Shown: positions 8,144 through 17,804 of the stretch, piece by piece
How positions within the stretch are numbered: the stretch's first letter is position 1
How the letters are laid out: every line of letters begins with the position of its first letter
Assembly: GCA_902596985.1 (NCBI GenBank)
Contig: CACJWR010000008.1
Span: forward strand, 1 to 57,750
Reading direction: 5' to 3'
Length of the DNA: 57,750 nucleotides
DNA from: an uncultured Alphaproteobacteria bacterium
GTDB lineage: Bacteria; Pseudomonadota; Alphaproteobacteria; Rhodobacterales; Rhodobacteraceae
The notes under the pieces: generated by a model
Seen by the model: only the letters and a program-made list of their open reading frames with translations
The model's database searches: none
Told to the model about the DNA's origin: nothing
Program-made: the position numbers and the translations under genes

Positions 8144-9319
8144 TTACCAAATCGAGTGATATATGTCATAAGCATCTTGTTCAGTAACCTCTCTGGGGTT
8201 ATTTACCAACAATCTGGTTTGTTTCATAGCGTCTTTGGCCATTGACTCACAGGCAGCTTCAGGAATTGAAACATCTCGCAATTTCTGGGGTAGTCCCAAC
8301 TCTTTAGATAAATCACTCAGTTTTTCAATAAACAACGATGCATTAGTTTGGTTATTATTTCCTATCTCTTCGCTTGGAAAAAGAAAAGGATAAAGCTCTG
8401 CATATTTTTTAGCTGCCCATACATCTACTGCATTGAACCGTAGCACTCCTGGGAGTACAAGAGCATTTGATAATCCATGAGTTATATGAAAACTCCCCCC
8501 AAGTGGATAAGCTAGAGCATGGACTGCAGCTACAGGAGAATTTGCAAAAGCCATTCCAGCTAACATTGATCCAAGTAACATTTTTCCTCTTGCTTCTAAG
8601 TTTTTTGGGTCCGAGACAGCCAATTTAATTGAGCTCCCCAATAGCACCAATGCCTCCTTTGCAAGGATGCCAGACATAGGGTTGTTATTTTTATTTTTTG
8701 ATGCATAGGCTTCGATTGCATGCACCATTGCATCAATTCCGGTGGCGGCAGTAGTTGCTGCCGGCAAGCCTAAGGTTAGAACAGGATCTAATATTGCGAA
8801 GTCTGGAAGGATGATCGGCGAAGAAACCCCCCTTTTTTCATCACCATCCACAGTGATAATTGAAACAGGAGTAACCTCGGACCCAGTTCCAGCAGTGGTC
8901 GGTATTAAACATAGAGGTAATCTCGGGCCTGTAGCGTTCCCTACCCCCCATACGCTTTCTAAATTTTCTCCTGATCCTAAAACTAAAGCCGTTAGCTTGG
9001 CAACATCCATCGAAGAACCTCCGCCAAATCCGATAACCCCTGTACAAGCTATTTCTCTTCCAAAAGTTATTGCCTTTTCCAAAGTTTTTAATGATGGATC
9101 CGCCTCCACGTCATCAAATACCCTTACTTTTGCATCATACTTTTCAAATTTTTTTAGCAAATCCTCATAAAGTCCTAAATTGGTTAACCCTTTATCAGTG
9201 ACGAGAAGAATTCTATTACCCATTGATTTAGAAAATGGATCCGCGTCTTTTGCCACGTTAGGACCGTAAATAATTCTAGGCGTGGTATTAAAATTAAATG
9301 AGGTAATTTCTTCAATCAT
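8144..9319 (-). CDS. Iron-containing alcohol dehydrogenase family protein
   Basis: A group III (Fe-dependent) NAD(P)-linked alcohol dehydrogenase of 391 residues. The nucleotide-binding motif GGGSSMD is at residues 99-105 and PTTAGTGSEVTP at 140-151. The four metal ligands are expected at D196 and H200 (GIDAMVHAIEAY), H267 (VHALAYPLGG) and H281 (HGLSNALVLP), and all are present. Family members oxidise or reduce butanol, lactaldehyde, 1,3-propanediol, maleylacetate or 4-hydroxybutyrate, so the substrate cannot be fixed from sequence. The gene is divergent from argG and heads a leftward set with the esterase gene. Confidence 0.92.
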   Translation of the reverse strand: MIEEITSFNFNTTPRIIYGPNVAKDADPFSKSMGNRILLVTDKGLTNLGLYEDLLKKFEKYDAKVRVFDDVEADPSLKTLEKAITFGREIACTGVIGFGGGSSMDVAKLTALVLGSGENLESVWGVGNATGPRLPLCLIPTTAGTGSEVTPVSIITVDGDEKRGVSSPIILPDFAILDPVLTLGLPAATTAATGIDAMVHAIEAYASKNKNNNPMSGILAKEALVLLGSSIKLAVSDPKNLEARGKMLLGSMLAGMAFANSPVAAVHALAYPLGGSFHITHGLSNALVLPGVLRFNAVDVWAAKKYAELYPFLFPSEEIGNNNQTNASLFIEKLSDLSKELGLPQKLRDVSIPEAACESMAKDAMKQTRLLVNNPREVTEQDAYDIYHSIW

Positions 9320-9439
9320 GGTAAACCTTTCTAATCTTGTTTATAATATTTTACACAATTTAAAAACTGTGTTCTAAGTTTGGATAGATAGACAAACACT
9401 GTCAATCACAGAAATTGTTGCAAGGAAAGGACTCCATAC

Positions 9440-10660
9440 ATGGCACAAAAGAAAAGAGTAGTTCTTGCTTTCTCTGGCGGGCTTGACACCTCAGTTATAT
9501 TGAAGTGGCTTCAAACTGAGTTAGACTATGAGGTAGTTTGTTTTACCGCTGATCTTGGGCAAGGCGATGAACTAGAGGCTGCGCGAGATAAAGCTCTCTT
9601 ACTCGGAATTAAACCGGAACATATTTTTATTGAAGATCTCACTGAGGAATTCGTTAAAGATTATGTTTTCCCGATGTTTAGATGCAATACAGTTTACGAA
9701 GGTCAATACTTGCTGGGAACATCTATTGCAAGGCCGCTCATTTCAAAGAGGTTGATAGAGATTGCTGATGTTGTCGGTGCAGAATCAATAAGTCACGGTG
9801 CTACAGGAAAAGGAAATGATCAGGTACGATTTGAATTAGCAGCATACTCTCTTAATCCAGATATAAAAATTATTGCACCCTGGAGACAATGGGACCTAAC
9901 TAGCAGGACAAAATTAATCGATTTTGCCGAAAAGCACCAAATTCCTATTGCTGCAAATAAAGTAGGAGAACCCCCTTTTTCGGTGGATGCAAATTTATTA
10001 CATACATCTTCAGAAGGTTTAATTTTGGAAAATCCAGAAGATGAAGCTCCAGAGTATGTGTATCAGAGGACAAATGATCCAGAAAAAGCACCTGATAAAC
10101 CCGATTACATAAGAATCAGCTTTAAGAATGGAGATCCAATAAAAATTGATGACAAAGGATACTCACCTGCAAACTTACTCAAGAGACTTAATGATTTTGG
10201 TAGACTTCATGGAATAGGAAGGCTCGATTTAGTAGAGAATAGATTTGTGGGCATGAAGTCGCGAGGTGTTTATGAAACACCAGGAGGAACTATACTCTTA
10301 CAAGCTCACAGAGCAATTGAAAGCCTGACGCTAGATGGTGGATCTGCACATCTGAAAGACGACATTATGCCAAGATACGCTGAGTTAATTTATAATGGTC
10401 TTTGGTTTACCCCCGAAAGAGATCTCTTACAGACCCTAATTGATAAAAGCCAGGATAATGTTGAAGGAACTGTAAAAGTGAAATTGTACAAGGGAAGCGC
10501 TCAAGTTGTAAGCAGATCGTCATCAAAGAGTTTATATTCCAAACAATTAGTAACTTTTGAGGACGACGAAGGTTACTATAATCAAGGTGATGCAGAAGGA
10601 TTCATAAAGCTTAAAGCACTTCGCCTCCGTGAGCTAGCGCGAAGGAATAAAAAAGACTAA
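9440..10660 (+). CDS. argG: Argininosuccinate synthase
   Basis: Ligates citrulline and aspartate with ATP hydrolysis to AMP, the penultimate step of arginine synthesis. The 406 residues begin [20 protein letters not shown], whose SGGLDTS is the PP-loop ATP site. [14 protein letters not shown] (near residue 117) and the [20 protein letters not shown] segment (near 260) are also diagnostic. A GGAAAGGA ribosome-binding site precedes the ATG. Its stop codon overlaps that of the convergent yggT gene in a shared CTAA at 10657-10660. The rest of the arginine pathway is not in the window except carB. Confidence 0.97.
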   Translation: MAQKKRVVLAFSGGLDTSVILKWLQTELDYEVVCFTADLGQGDELEAARDKALLLGIKPEHIFIEDLTEEFVKDYVFPMFRCNTVYEGQYLLGTSIARPLISKRLIEIADVVGAESISHGATGKGNDQVRFELAAYSLNPDIKIIAPWRQWDLTSRTKLIDFAEKHQIPIAANKVGEPPFSVDANLLHTSSEGLILENPEDEAPEYVYQRTNDPEKAPDKPDYIRISFKNGDPIKIDDKGYSPANLLKRLNDFGRLHGIGRLDLVENRFVGMKSRGVYETPGGTILLQAHRAIESLTLDGGSAHLKDDIMPRYAELIYNGLWFTPERDLLQTLIDKSQDNVEGTVKVKLYKGSAQVVSRSSSKSLYSKQLVTFEDDEGYYNQGDAEGFIKLKALRLRELARRNKKD

Positions 10661-10944
10661 TAGAAGTTTCCAATATTATTTCTTATAATTATTTGTAGTG
10701 CCAAAATGGCTATAAAAACAATCAAAGGAGCAAAGTCGATGGCACCAGTGTATGGCATGCGACGTCTTATCGGACCATACAACGGCTCTAACACTAGGTT
10801 TATGCCACGCCAAATCTGGTTAATAAGTGGCTGATGAATGTTAAGAATATTGAAGTTTATGAGCCAACTTAAAACAATTTGAGCTATAATGATGTACTTC
10901 AAGACATCAAGTAACATGTGAACGATTTGAAATAATGATACCAA
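10657..10944 (-). CDS. YggT family membrane protein
   Basis: A 95-residue protein with two hydrophobic segments, about residues 8-30 and 70-90. Between them lies the family motif ending in [25 protein letters not shown]. YggT proteins are small inner-membrane proteins linked in some bacteria to osmotic stress or to cell-division and photosystem-assembly roles; the molecular function is not settled. The start is TTG at 10944, supported by AGGAG 7 bases upstream and by alignment with the family N-terminus (MxxLFQI). It converges on argG with overlapping stop codons and is divergent from the UMF1 transporter gene. Confidence 0.9.
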   Translation of the reverse strand: MVSLFQIVHMLLDVLKYIIIAQIVLSWLINFNILNIHQPLINQIWRGINLVLEPLYGPIRRRMPYTGAIDFAPLIVFIAILALQIIIRNNIGNFY

Positions 10945-11038
10945 AAATAAACTCCTATATAAATTGTATTACATTGTAAAGATAGTTAATAATTTAAAAA
11001 ATAAAAAGCACAAAAATATAAACGAAATGCAGGCAAAA

Positions 11039-12355
11039 ATGAAAAATAAGCTAAAGGTATACTCATGGATGCTGTACGATTGGGCTTGCCAACCTATACA
11101 TACTTTGATTGCCACTTTTATATTTGGTCCGTATTTTGTGCAGGCGGTGGCAGAAAATCCTGTTGAGGGCCAAGCATTAATTGGGATGGCCGTGACAGTT
11201 TCTGGAATAGTTGTTGCTATCTTTTCGCCGATTTTAGGGGCGCTAGCGGATCAAACTCAGAAAAGAAAGCCATGGATCCTATTATTTTCTGTCTTTTTCG
11301 TAGTTTCCACTTTTTCTTTATGGTATGCTGAGCCAAATCTCGAGAATACATTTTGGGTTTTATTTGCATACACTTTTGGTTTTATTGCTGCCGATTTTTC
11401 GACAGTTTTCACCAATGCTATGATGCCAAGCCTCGAGAAACCAGATAAGCTTGGCAAGCTATCGGGAGCAGGATGGGGACTAGGTTACTTAGGTGGATTA
11501 GTATCTCTCGTTATAATGTTGGGCCTATTCGTTGAACAAGAAAATGGTTTGACATTACTAGGTAGCAATCCAGCACTGGGATTAGACGCTGCTGAGAGAG
11601 AGGGTACGAGAGTTGTGGGACCATTGACAGCCTTCTGGTATGTTTTATTCATGATACCATTTTTTGTGTTCGTGCCCGACGCAAAGATGACAACACCGTC
11701 TCAACTAAATGTAAAAAAAGCGATTAAACACCTATTTCTAAATATTGTTAACTTAAGAAATCAACCTTCTTTAGGTTGGTTTTTAGTGGCTTCAATGTTT
11801 TACAGGGATGCTATGAATGGAATTTTTTTCTTTGGTGGAATCTATGCAGCGGGCGTATTAGAGATGAATACTGTGCAACTAGGAATTTTTGGAATTTTGG
11901 CAGCAGCAACTGGTACAATTGGAGCGTATTGGGGCGGATCCTTGGACAGCAAGTATGGCTCTAAGTTTTGTGTTAGTGTTATGCTTGGAGGACTTCTAAT
12001 TGTTACACTTGTGATATTCGGGTTAAGTAGATCAGAATTCTACGGATTTCCTTTGGACCCCAAGTCGAATACTCCAGATATAATATTTTATATAGCCGGA
12101 GGCTTACTTGGGTTTGTAAGTGGACCTATCCAATCTGCGTCACGCACATTATTAATTTTCTTAGTTGACGAAAAAAAGATAACCGAAACGTTTGGACTCT
12201 ACGCTCTTGTAGGCAGAGCAACAGCATTTTTAGCTCCGGCTCTAATTACTTGGTTCACGCTAGCGAGTGGGTCACAGCAAATCGGTTTAGTGCCGATTAT
12301 TATTTTATTGTTTATTGGGTGGTATTTACTTCGTTTTGTGAGTGTTAAAAATTAG
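11039..12355 (+). CDS. MFS transporter, UMF1 (Atg22-like) family
   Basis: A multispanning membrane protein of about 438 residues from this start. The frame is open back to 10964, but the extra leader is AT-rich and unlike the family. I chose the ATG at 11039 because KVYSWMLYDWACQPIHTLIA is the UMF1/Atg22 N-terminal signature and a weak AGG lies upstream. A second MFS signature, PILGALADQTQKRKPW, follows the second helix, and FIAADFSTVFTNAMMPSL lies further on. Family members are proposed permeases for amino acids or other small solutes; the substrate here is unknown. The secreted esterase-like gene starts 4 bp after its stop, so the two are probably coupled. Confidence 0.85.
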   Translation: MKNKLKVYSWMLYDWACQPIHTLIATFIFGPYFVQAVAENPVEGQALIGMAVTVSGIVVAIFSPILGALADQTQKRKPWILLFSVFFVVSTFSLWYAEPNLENTFWVLFAYTFGFIAADFSTVFTNAMMPSLEKPDKLGKLSGAGWGLGYLGGLVSLVIMLGLFVEQENGLTLLGSNPALGLDAAEREGTRVVGPLTAFWYVLFMIPFFVFVPDAKMTTPSQLNVKKAIKHLFLNIVNLRNQPSLGWFLVASMFYRDAMNGIFFFGGIYAAGVLEMNTVQLGIFGILAAATGTIGAYWGGSLDSKYGSKFCVSVMLGGLLIVTLVIFGLSRSEFYGFPLDPKSNTPDIIFYIAGGLLGFVSGPIQSASRTLLIFLVDEKKITETFGLYALVGRATAFLAPALITWFTLASGSQQIGLVPIIILLFIGWYLLRFVSVKN

Positions 12356-12359
12356 TGTA

Positions 12360-13253
12360 ATGAAAAAACTTGTTTTTATCCTAATCATTCTTTTTGCGGC
12401 GATACCCACACTTAAAGCTGATGTTAAGAAATGGAAGTTAGAACAAATTGGTTTTTTGAACATCGATAGAAACGAAAAAGATTATGGTGGTTTTTCTGGC
12501 CTTATAATTAGAAATGCAGGGACCGAGGCTTTAATTGTCACTGATAAGTCATTTTTTTTTGTTCTAGAATTGCGTCGTAACGATAATGATATTTTAACCG
12601 GATATTCAGTTATCAAAAAAGGCCGAATATTGTCTAGCAAGGGCGAACATTTAAATGGTCGTAATACAGACAGCGAGTCAATCGCTGTGGATGCAAACAA
12701 TAATTATTATATTTCATTTGAGTCAAATCACAGAATAATGATGCATACAGAAGTTGAGGGCAAAGGTATCTTTGTTCCTAAACATCCAATGTTTAGAAAA
12801 CTATCTGTGAATAAGGGTATAGAGGCTCTAGCAGTTGATGATGAAAATCGCTTGATAGCCATACCAGAAAAACCTCCCTTAGGCATTTCCGATATCCCGA
12901 TTTTCAGATTACAAAATAATAAATGGGAAATTATCAAATATTTAGAAATAGAGGACAACTTTCTAGTAACCGATGCAGAGATTTTACCTATGGGGCTTTT
13001 ATTGATACTGGAACGCAAATTCTCATGGACCCAAGGTTTTAAAACGAGATTTAGGTTAATTTCTTTAGATAAGTTTGATAATAAAGAGCCAATAGTTGTT
13101 TTTACCTCGACGGCTAATCAGTTTGACAATTTGGAGGGCATGACTTTTTGGAAAGATAAAAAAGGTGCTATGCGCATTTTAACAGTATCTGATGACAACT
13201 TTCATCCCTTGCAGCAAAGTGAAATAAGAGAATTTTTTTTAAAATATGAGTAA
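12360..13253 (+). CDS. Secreted esterase-like protein of the phytase-like family
   Basis: The 297-residue product begins with a clear Sec signal peptide, [20 protein letters not shown], so I start at the ATG at 12360 rather than at the in-frame ATT or TTG just upstream. The mature part has repeated short beta-blade motifs: FSGLIIR near residue 45, [36 protein letters not shown] and [14 protein letters not shown]. This is the pattern of the esterase-like activity of phytase domain, a beta-propeller family common in alphaproteobacteria and expected in the periplasm. Substrate and catalytic residues are not established. It directly follows the UMF1 transporter gene and is 17 bp before dapD. Confidence 0.78.
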   Translation: MKKLVFILIILFAAIPTLKADVKKWKLEQIGFLNIDRNEKDYGGFSGLIIRNAGTEALIVTDKSFFFVLELRRNDNDILTGYSVIKKGRILSSKGEHLNGRNTDSESIAVDANNNYYISFESNHRIMMHTEVEGKGIFVPKHPMFRKLSVNKGIEALAVDDENRLIAIPEKPPLGISDIPIFRLQNNKWEIIKYLEIEDNFLVTDAEILPMGLLLILERKFSWTQGFKTRFRLISLDKFDNKEPIVVFTSTANQFDNLEGMTFWKDKKGAMRILTVSDDNFHPLQQSEIREFFLKYE

Positions 13254-13270
13254 CAATTGAAGGAAATACT

Positions 13271-14098
13271 ATGGAAAATAAAGAACTAGAAAACGTCATT
13301 GAAACCTCATGGGAGAGCAGAGACAAAATAAATGAAAAAACAGTTGGGAAAACTAAAGACGCTGTAGAACAAACTTTAAACCTACTAGGGAACGGTACTT
13401 TGAGAGTGGCAGAAAAAAAGGCCTCAGGCGAATGGACGGTGAACCAATGGACAAAAAAAGCAGTTCTATTAAGTTTTAGGCTTAGAGAAATGGAATTACA
13501 AAAAGGCGGGCCACAAAATTCAACCTGGTGGGATAAAGTGGATAGCAAGTTTAAAGACTGGGGTGAAACTGAGTGGAAAAATAAGAATTTCCGAGCCGTT
13601 CCTAACACGGTAGTTAGAGCATCAGCCTTCATTGGTGAAAATGTTGTTCTAATGCCCTCATTTGTAAATCTTGGTGCATATGTTGATAGTGGGACAATGG
13701 TCGATACTTGGGCAACAGTTGGATCTTGTGCTCAGATAGGAAAAAATGTGCACCTTTCAGGTGGAGTAGGAATAGGGGGTGTATTAGAGCCTATGCAAGC
13801 ATCGCCTACTATTATCGAGGATAATTGCTTTATTGGAGCAAGGTCCGAAATTGTAGAAGGCTGTATTGTCAGAGAGGGAGCTGTAGTAGGCATGGGTGTG
13901 TTTATTGGAAAGTCTACAAAAATATTTAATAGAGAAACTGGTGAAACAACATATGGAGAAATACCTCCTTACTCCGTGGTTGTCTCGGGTTCTATTCCAT
14001 CTAAAGGAGGTGTAAACCTTTATTGCGCGATAATAGTCAAACAGGTCGATGAAAAAACAAGAAGTAAAACTTCTATAAATGATTTATTAAGAGACTAA
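13271..14098 (+). CDS. dapD: 2,3,4,5-tetrahydropyridine-2,6-dicarboxylate N-succinyltransferase
   Basis: Transfers succinyl from succinyl-CoA to tetrahydrodipicolinate in the succinylase branch of lysine and meso-diaminopimelate synthesis. The 275-residue protein has an N-terminal helical part followed by a left-handed beta-helix of hexapeptide repeats from about residue 115 to 230. [20 protein letters not shown] and [15 protein letters not shown] are diagnostic for DapD. It is followed after 2 bp by dapE, so two consecutive pathway enzymes (with DapC in between) are co-transcribed. A GAAGGAA ribosome-binding site precedes the start. Confidence 0.97.
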   Translation: MENKELENVIETSWESRDKINEKTVGKTKDAVEQTLNLLGNGTLRVAEKKASGEWTVNQWTKKAVLLSFRLREMELQKGGPQNSTWWDKVDSKFKDWGETEWKNKNFRAVPNTVVRASAFIGENVVLMPSFVNLGAYVDSGTMVDTWATVGSCAQIGKNVHLSGGVGIGGVLEPMQASPTIIEDNCFIGARSEIVEGCIVREGAVVGMGVFIGKSTKIFNRETGETTYGEIPPYSVVVSGSIPSKGGVNLYCAIIVKQVDEKTRSKTSINDLLRD

Positions 14099-14100
14099 TC

Positions 14101-15261
14101 ATGACTAAATTGATTGATGATCCTATAGCATTGACAAAAAAACTTATTAGTTTTAGGTCAATTACTCCAGACGACGGTGGGTCTCTAGAATTTATTTCTT
14201 CATTTGTTGAGGAGTTAGGTTTCCAAACAAAAGTTTCCTCTAACCATGGTGTAACAAACCTTTTTGCACGGTGGTCTCCAAAGTCAGATTTCAAAAGAAC
14301 ACTGGCCTTTAATGGGCATGTAGATGTAGTACCACCAGGGGAGGAAAGTTTATGGGATAGCGATCCATTCAGTGGTGATATTAGGAACGATCGAATTTTT
14401 GGTAGAGGCTCAGTAGATATGAAATCTTCTGTTGCAGCCTTCCTTATTGCGCTTAAAGAGATCATTGAAGAAGAAGAGCTTAGTTGCTCTTTCGTGCTAT
14501 TAATCACGAGTGATGAGGAAGGTCACGCTGAACACGGTACAAAAGAACTTTTGAAGTGGGCTGTTAAAAATAACGAAGCTTTTGATCACTGTCTCGTTGG
14601 TGAGCCTACCTCCTCCAAGTTGGTAGGCGATACTATAAAAATTGGAAGACGTGGTTCGTTAAGCGGATTTATAGTTTGTAAAGGAAAGCAAGGTCATATA
14701 GCTTATCCTGATAAAGCAGTTAACCCAGTCGAAGCACTAATTCACTTTCTCAGCGAATTAAAATCCCTTAAGCTAGATGAAGGTAGCGATTTTTTTGAGC
14801 CCTCTAGCTTGAACATCTCAACGATAGATACAAAAAATGAAGCATTGAATGTTATACCAGAGAATTCTTATGCCAACTTTAACGTGCGTTTTAATGATCA
14901 GCATTCATGCTTATCGCTAACAAAAAAAATAGACTCGCTTGTCACTAAGCATAATGAAGAAACTAATGCGACTCTGGAAATTGAGTATAAATGTTCTGGT
15001 GAAAGCTTTTTGACTGAGCCAGGTCAACTTTCAGACCTATTAACAACTTCAATAAAAGAAATAGCAGGTGTAGATTGTAAACTTTCCACTGGAGGCGGCA
15101 CATCAGATGCTCGATTTATGCGGGAATACTGCCCAGTTGTAGAATTTGGTTTAGTTGGCGATACTATGCACCAAATTAATGAAAACACTAAGCTCGATGA
15201 TATTGTTTTGCTAAAAGATATCTATAAAAATTTTTTGAAAAACTATAATAAGAAAGTGTAA
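14101..15261 (+). CDS. dapE: Succinyl-diaminopimelate desuccinylase
   Basis: An M20-family zinc hydrolase that releases succinate from N-succinyl-LL-diaminopimelate. The 386 residues show the di-zinc ligand set: the His in NGHVDVVPPG, the Asp in GRGSVDMKS, the catalytic and ligand Glu residues in TSDEEGHAEHG, the Glu in VGEPTSS, and the C-terminal His in DTMHQINE. The dimerisation domain (about residues 175-290, including GRRGSLSGFIVCKGKQGHIA) is intact. It is 2 bp after dapD and 2 bp before mce. Confidence 0.96.
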   Translation: MTKLIDDPIALTKKLISFRSITPDDGGSLEFISSFVEELGFQTKVSSNHGVTNLFARWSPKSDFKRTLAFNGHVDVVPPGEESLWDSDPFSGDIRNDRIFGRGSVDMKSSVAAFLIALKEIIEEEELSCSFVLLITSDEEGHAEHGTKELLKWAVKNNEAFDHCLVGEPTSSKLVGDTIKIGRRGSLSGFIVCKGKQGHIAYPDKAVNPVEALIHFLSELKSLKLDEGSDFFEPSSLNISTIDTKNEALNVIPENSYANFNVRFNDQHSCLSLTKKIDSLVTKHNEETNATLEIEYKCSGESFLTEPGQLSDLLTTSIKEIAGVDCKLSTGGGTSDARFMREYCPVVEFGLVGDTMHQINENTKLDDIVLLKDIYKNFLKNYNKKV

Positions 15262-15263
15262 AA

Positions 15264-15674
15264 ATGATTGGAAAACTAAACCACATCGCTATAGCAACAC
15301 CCAAATTAGATGAGGCTGTAAAAACCTATAAAAATATGCTGGGAGTAAAAATAAGTTCTCCCATCGATCAAATAGATCATGGCGTTAAGGTAGTATTTAT
15401 TGAATTACCAAATACCAAGATAGAATTGCTAGAACCGCTGGGAAAAAAAAGCCCAATAGAAAACTTTCTTGAGAAGAATAAAAAAGGTGGGATACACCAC
15501 ATTTGTTTTGAAGTAGAGGACATAAATAGTGCAATTTTGAGCTTAGAAAAAGATGGAGCAACTGTATTAGGCGACGGAGAAGCTAAAATTGGTGCGCATG
15601 GTAATCCAGTAATTTTTCTGCACCCTAAGGATTTTAATGGCACTCTCATCGAGTTAGAGGAAGTCAAACAATGA
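15264..15674 (+). CDS. mce: Methylmalonyl-CoA epimerase
   Basis: A 136-residue vicinal-oxygen-chelate protein with two repeated glyoxalase-like modules. KLNHIAIATPKLDEAVKTY supplies the first metal His (H7), GGIHHICFEVEDINSAI the second, and the terminal GTLIELEEV the acidic ligand. This matches methylmalonyl-CoA epimerase, which interconverts the 2R and 2S epimers on the way from propionyl-CoA to succinyl-CoA. Its presence implies methylmalonyl-CoA mutase elsewhere in the genome. It overlaps the next gene by ATGA at 15671-15674, a sign of translational coupling. Confidence 0.92.
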   Translation: MIGKLNHIAIATPKLDEAVKTYKNMLGVKISSPIDQIDHGVKVVFIELPNTKIELLEPLGKKSPIENFLEKNKKGGIHHICFEVEDINSAILSLEKDGATVLGDGEAKIGAHGNPVIFLHPKDFNGTLIELEEVKQ

Positions 15675-15898
15675 CAATAACATCTGCAATAGTACTATTA
15701 TCAGTTTACTGGTTTATTATTTTATTTATCATTTTACCTATAAATGTTACCACCCAAAATGATGAGAGAAATATCATTGAAGGAACTGCACCTTCATCTC
15801 CAGTAAATCCTAATCTCAAACGCAAGTTTTCTATTACCACGATAGTATCTATTATTCTTTGGATACCGACCTGTTTAGTAATCAATCTATTCTATTAA
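15671..15898 (+). CDS. DUF1467 family small membrane protein
   Basis: A 75-residue protein with two predicted membrane helices, about residues 5-25 and 53-73. The central motif is a short loop containing GTAPSSPVNPNLKRKF. This is the DUF1467 family, found in alphaproteobacteria and often next to mce, as here. No function is known. It starts inside the mce stop codon (ATGA) and converges on aspS with a 6-bp gap. The family call rests on topology, the P-N-P-x-L-K-R-K motif and context. Confidence 0.85.
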   Translation: MTITSAIVLLSVYWFIILFIILPINVTTQNDERNIIEGTAPSSPVNPNLKRKFSITTIVSIILWIPTCLVINLFY

Positions 15899-15904
15899 AT
15901 GAAT

Positions 15905-17686
15905 TTATAGATCATGATCGATTATTTTTAATTTAAGTTCATCTAACTGTTCTACGGTTGGATTTCTGGGGGATCCAAGCATAGGGTCCTCTGCTTTTTG
16001 GTTCATAGGAAACATAATAACTTCCCTTATATTATCTTCCTTAGCCAAAAGCATTACTATCCTATCAATGCCAGCAGCACATCCTCCATGAGGTGGAGCA
16101 CCATATTTTAAAGCATTTACTAAACCTGAAAACTGGCTCTCAACCTCCTCTTTTGTATAGCCCGCAATTTCAAACGCCTTAAACAAGTTCTCTAGTTTAT
16201 GATTTCTAATTGCGCCAGACAAAATCTCATACCCATTACACGATAAATCATACTGCATCCCCAATACACTCAAAGGATCAATATCTTCACTCAATAAATC
16301 GGTCTTAGGCATTGAAAAAGGGTTATGTGAAAACTCAATTTTTCCTGTCTCTGTATTTCTTTCATACATTGGAAAATCAGTGATCCAACAGAACTCATAA
16401 GAATTTGAATTTGTAATGTCTAGTTCGATACCAACGATGTCCCTAGCCTTGCTGGCAATATCATTAAAATGGGCAGGTACACCACCCAAGAAAAAGGCTG
16501 CATCTCCTTTATCAAGACCGAGAAAATTTCTTAATTTTTCTGTCTTTTCCTCGCCTAAGTTTTTTGCTATTGGTCCTGCTGCTTCTAAATTACCACTATC
16601 ATCTGACCGCCAAAAGATATAGCCCATACCCGGTAGTCCTTGCTCTTGCGCAAACTTGTTCATTCTGTCACAAAATTTCCTACTGCCTCCACTTTTTGCT
16701 GGTATTGCTTTGATCTGTGTTCCATCTTTCGTCAAAATATCGGCAAAGATTTTAAACCCTGAAGAAACAAAAAACTCGGAAACATCCATCATTTTTATTG
16801 GATTTCTTAAATCTGGTTTATCAGTACCATACCACTCCATAGATTGGCCAAAGCTAATAATAGGAAAGTTATTATTAACTGCATAGGAGTCCGAAAAGTT
16901 TTCAAAGAGTTTGACAAACACTTTTTCTACCAATTGAAATACATCATGTTCCTCGACAAAAGACATCTCTATATCTAGCTGATAAAAGTCAGTTGGAGAT
17001 CTATCCGATCTAGGATCTTCATCTCGAAAGCATGGTGCAATCTGGAAATATTTATCAAAGCCACCAACCATTATCAGCTGCTTGTAGATTTGAGGAGCTT
17101 GCGGTAGCGCATAAAACTTTCCAGGATGTAATCGTGAGGGAATTAAAAAATCTCGCGCTCCTTCCGGAGAAGATGATGATATTATTGGCGTTTGAAATTC
17201 GTTGAAACCGTTTTCCCACATCTCTTTTCGTATAAACTCGATTATCTTTGATCTCAATATAATATTCTGGTGTATTCCGTCTCTCCTTAAATCCAGGAAA
17301 CGATACTTTAGTCTTGTTTCTTCTGGATATGGAAGGTCTCCAAAAACAGGTAAAGGAAGTTCCTCCGAAGTCCCTAAAATATTTATTTTTGCTATGAAAA
17401 CCTCAATCTCCCCAGTGGGCAATTTTTCATTTATTAAAGAACTATCTCTCTTTCTCACAGTTCCTTCTATTGATATGCACCACTCTGCTCTCACATTTTC
17501 TACATCTTTAAAAACGGGACTATCAGGATCAGCTAAAACTTGGGTAAGACCAAAATGATCTCTTAGGTCAATGAAAAGCACGCCTCCATGATCACGTACT
17601 CTATGTACCCAACCAGAGAGCTTTACGAGCTCTCCATCGTTTACTGCTCGTAATTCATTACAGTTATGTGATCTGTACAAATGCAT
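15905..17686 (-). CDS. aspS: Aspartate--tRNA(Asp/Asn) ligase
   Basis: A bacterial-type class II AspRS of 593 residues. It has an N-terminal OB-fold anticodon-binding domain (about residues 1-105), a catalytic core with motif 2 at [20 protein letters not shown], a GAD insertion domain (about 295-420), and motif 3 at [14 protein letters not shown]. In the OB fold the stretch RDHGG places a His at residue 33. This His is associated with non-discriminating AspRS that also aspartylates tRNA-Asn for GatCAB. That reading is an inference and the second specificity residue was not checked. It is convergent with mce-DUF1467 and divergent from carB. Confidence 0.96.
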   Translation of the reverse strand: MHLYRSHNCNELRAVNDGELVKLSGWVHRVRDHGGVLFIDLRDHFGLTQVLADPDSPVFKDVENVRAEWCISIEGTVRKRDSSLINEKLPTGEIEVFIAKINILGTSEELPLPVFGDLPYPEETRLKYRFLDLRRDGIHQNIILRSKIIEFIRKEMWENGFNEFQTPIISSSSPEGARDFLIPSRLHPGKFYALPQAPQIYKQLIMVGGFDKYFQIAPCFRDEDPRSDRSPTDFYQLDIEMSFVEEHDVFQLVEKVFVKLFENFSDSYAVNNNFPIISFGQSMEWYGTDKPDLRNPIKMMDVSEFFVSSGFKIFADILTKDGTQIKAIPAKSGGSRKFCDRMNKFAQEQGLPGMGYIFWRSDDSGNLEAAGPIAKNLGEEKTEKLRNFLGLDKGDAAFFLGGVPAHFNDIASKARDIVGIELDITNSNSYEFCWITDFPMYERNTETGKIEFSHNPFSMPKTDLLSEDIDPLSVLGMQYDLSCNGYEILSGAIRNHKLENLFKAFEIAGYTKEEVESQFSGLVNALKYGAPPHGGCAAGIDRIVMLLAKEDNIREVIMFPMNQKAEDPMLGSPRNPTVEQLDELKLKIIDHDL

Positions 17687-17804
17687 CTATTCTACCTACT
17701 CACTAACCAAAAACTTATTGATTTTATTAGTGACAGTTTTAAAAAGGGTTATGTTTATAAATTCTTGTACACTTATAGTTTCACGAATTAAAGAAAAAAT
17801 TTAA

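Noticed and set aside
13168-13632. A 154-codon open frame opposite the start of dapD
   Set aside because: Antisense to dapD and the end of the esterase-like gene; it looks random.
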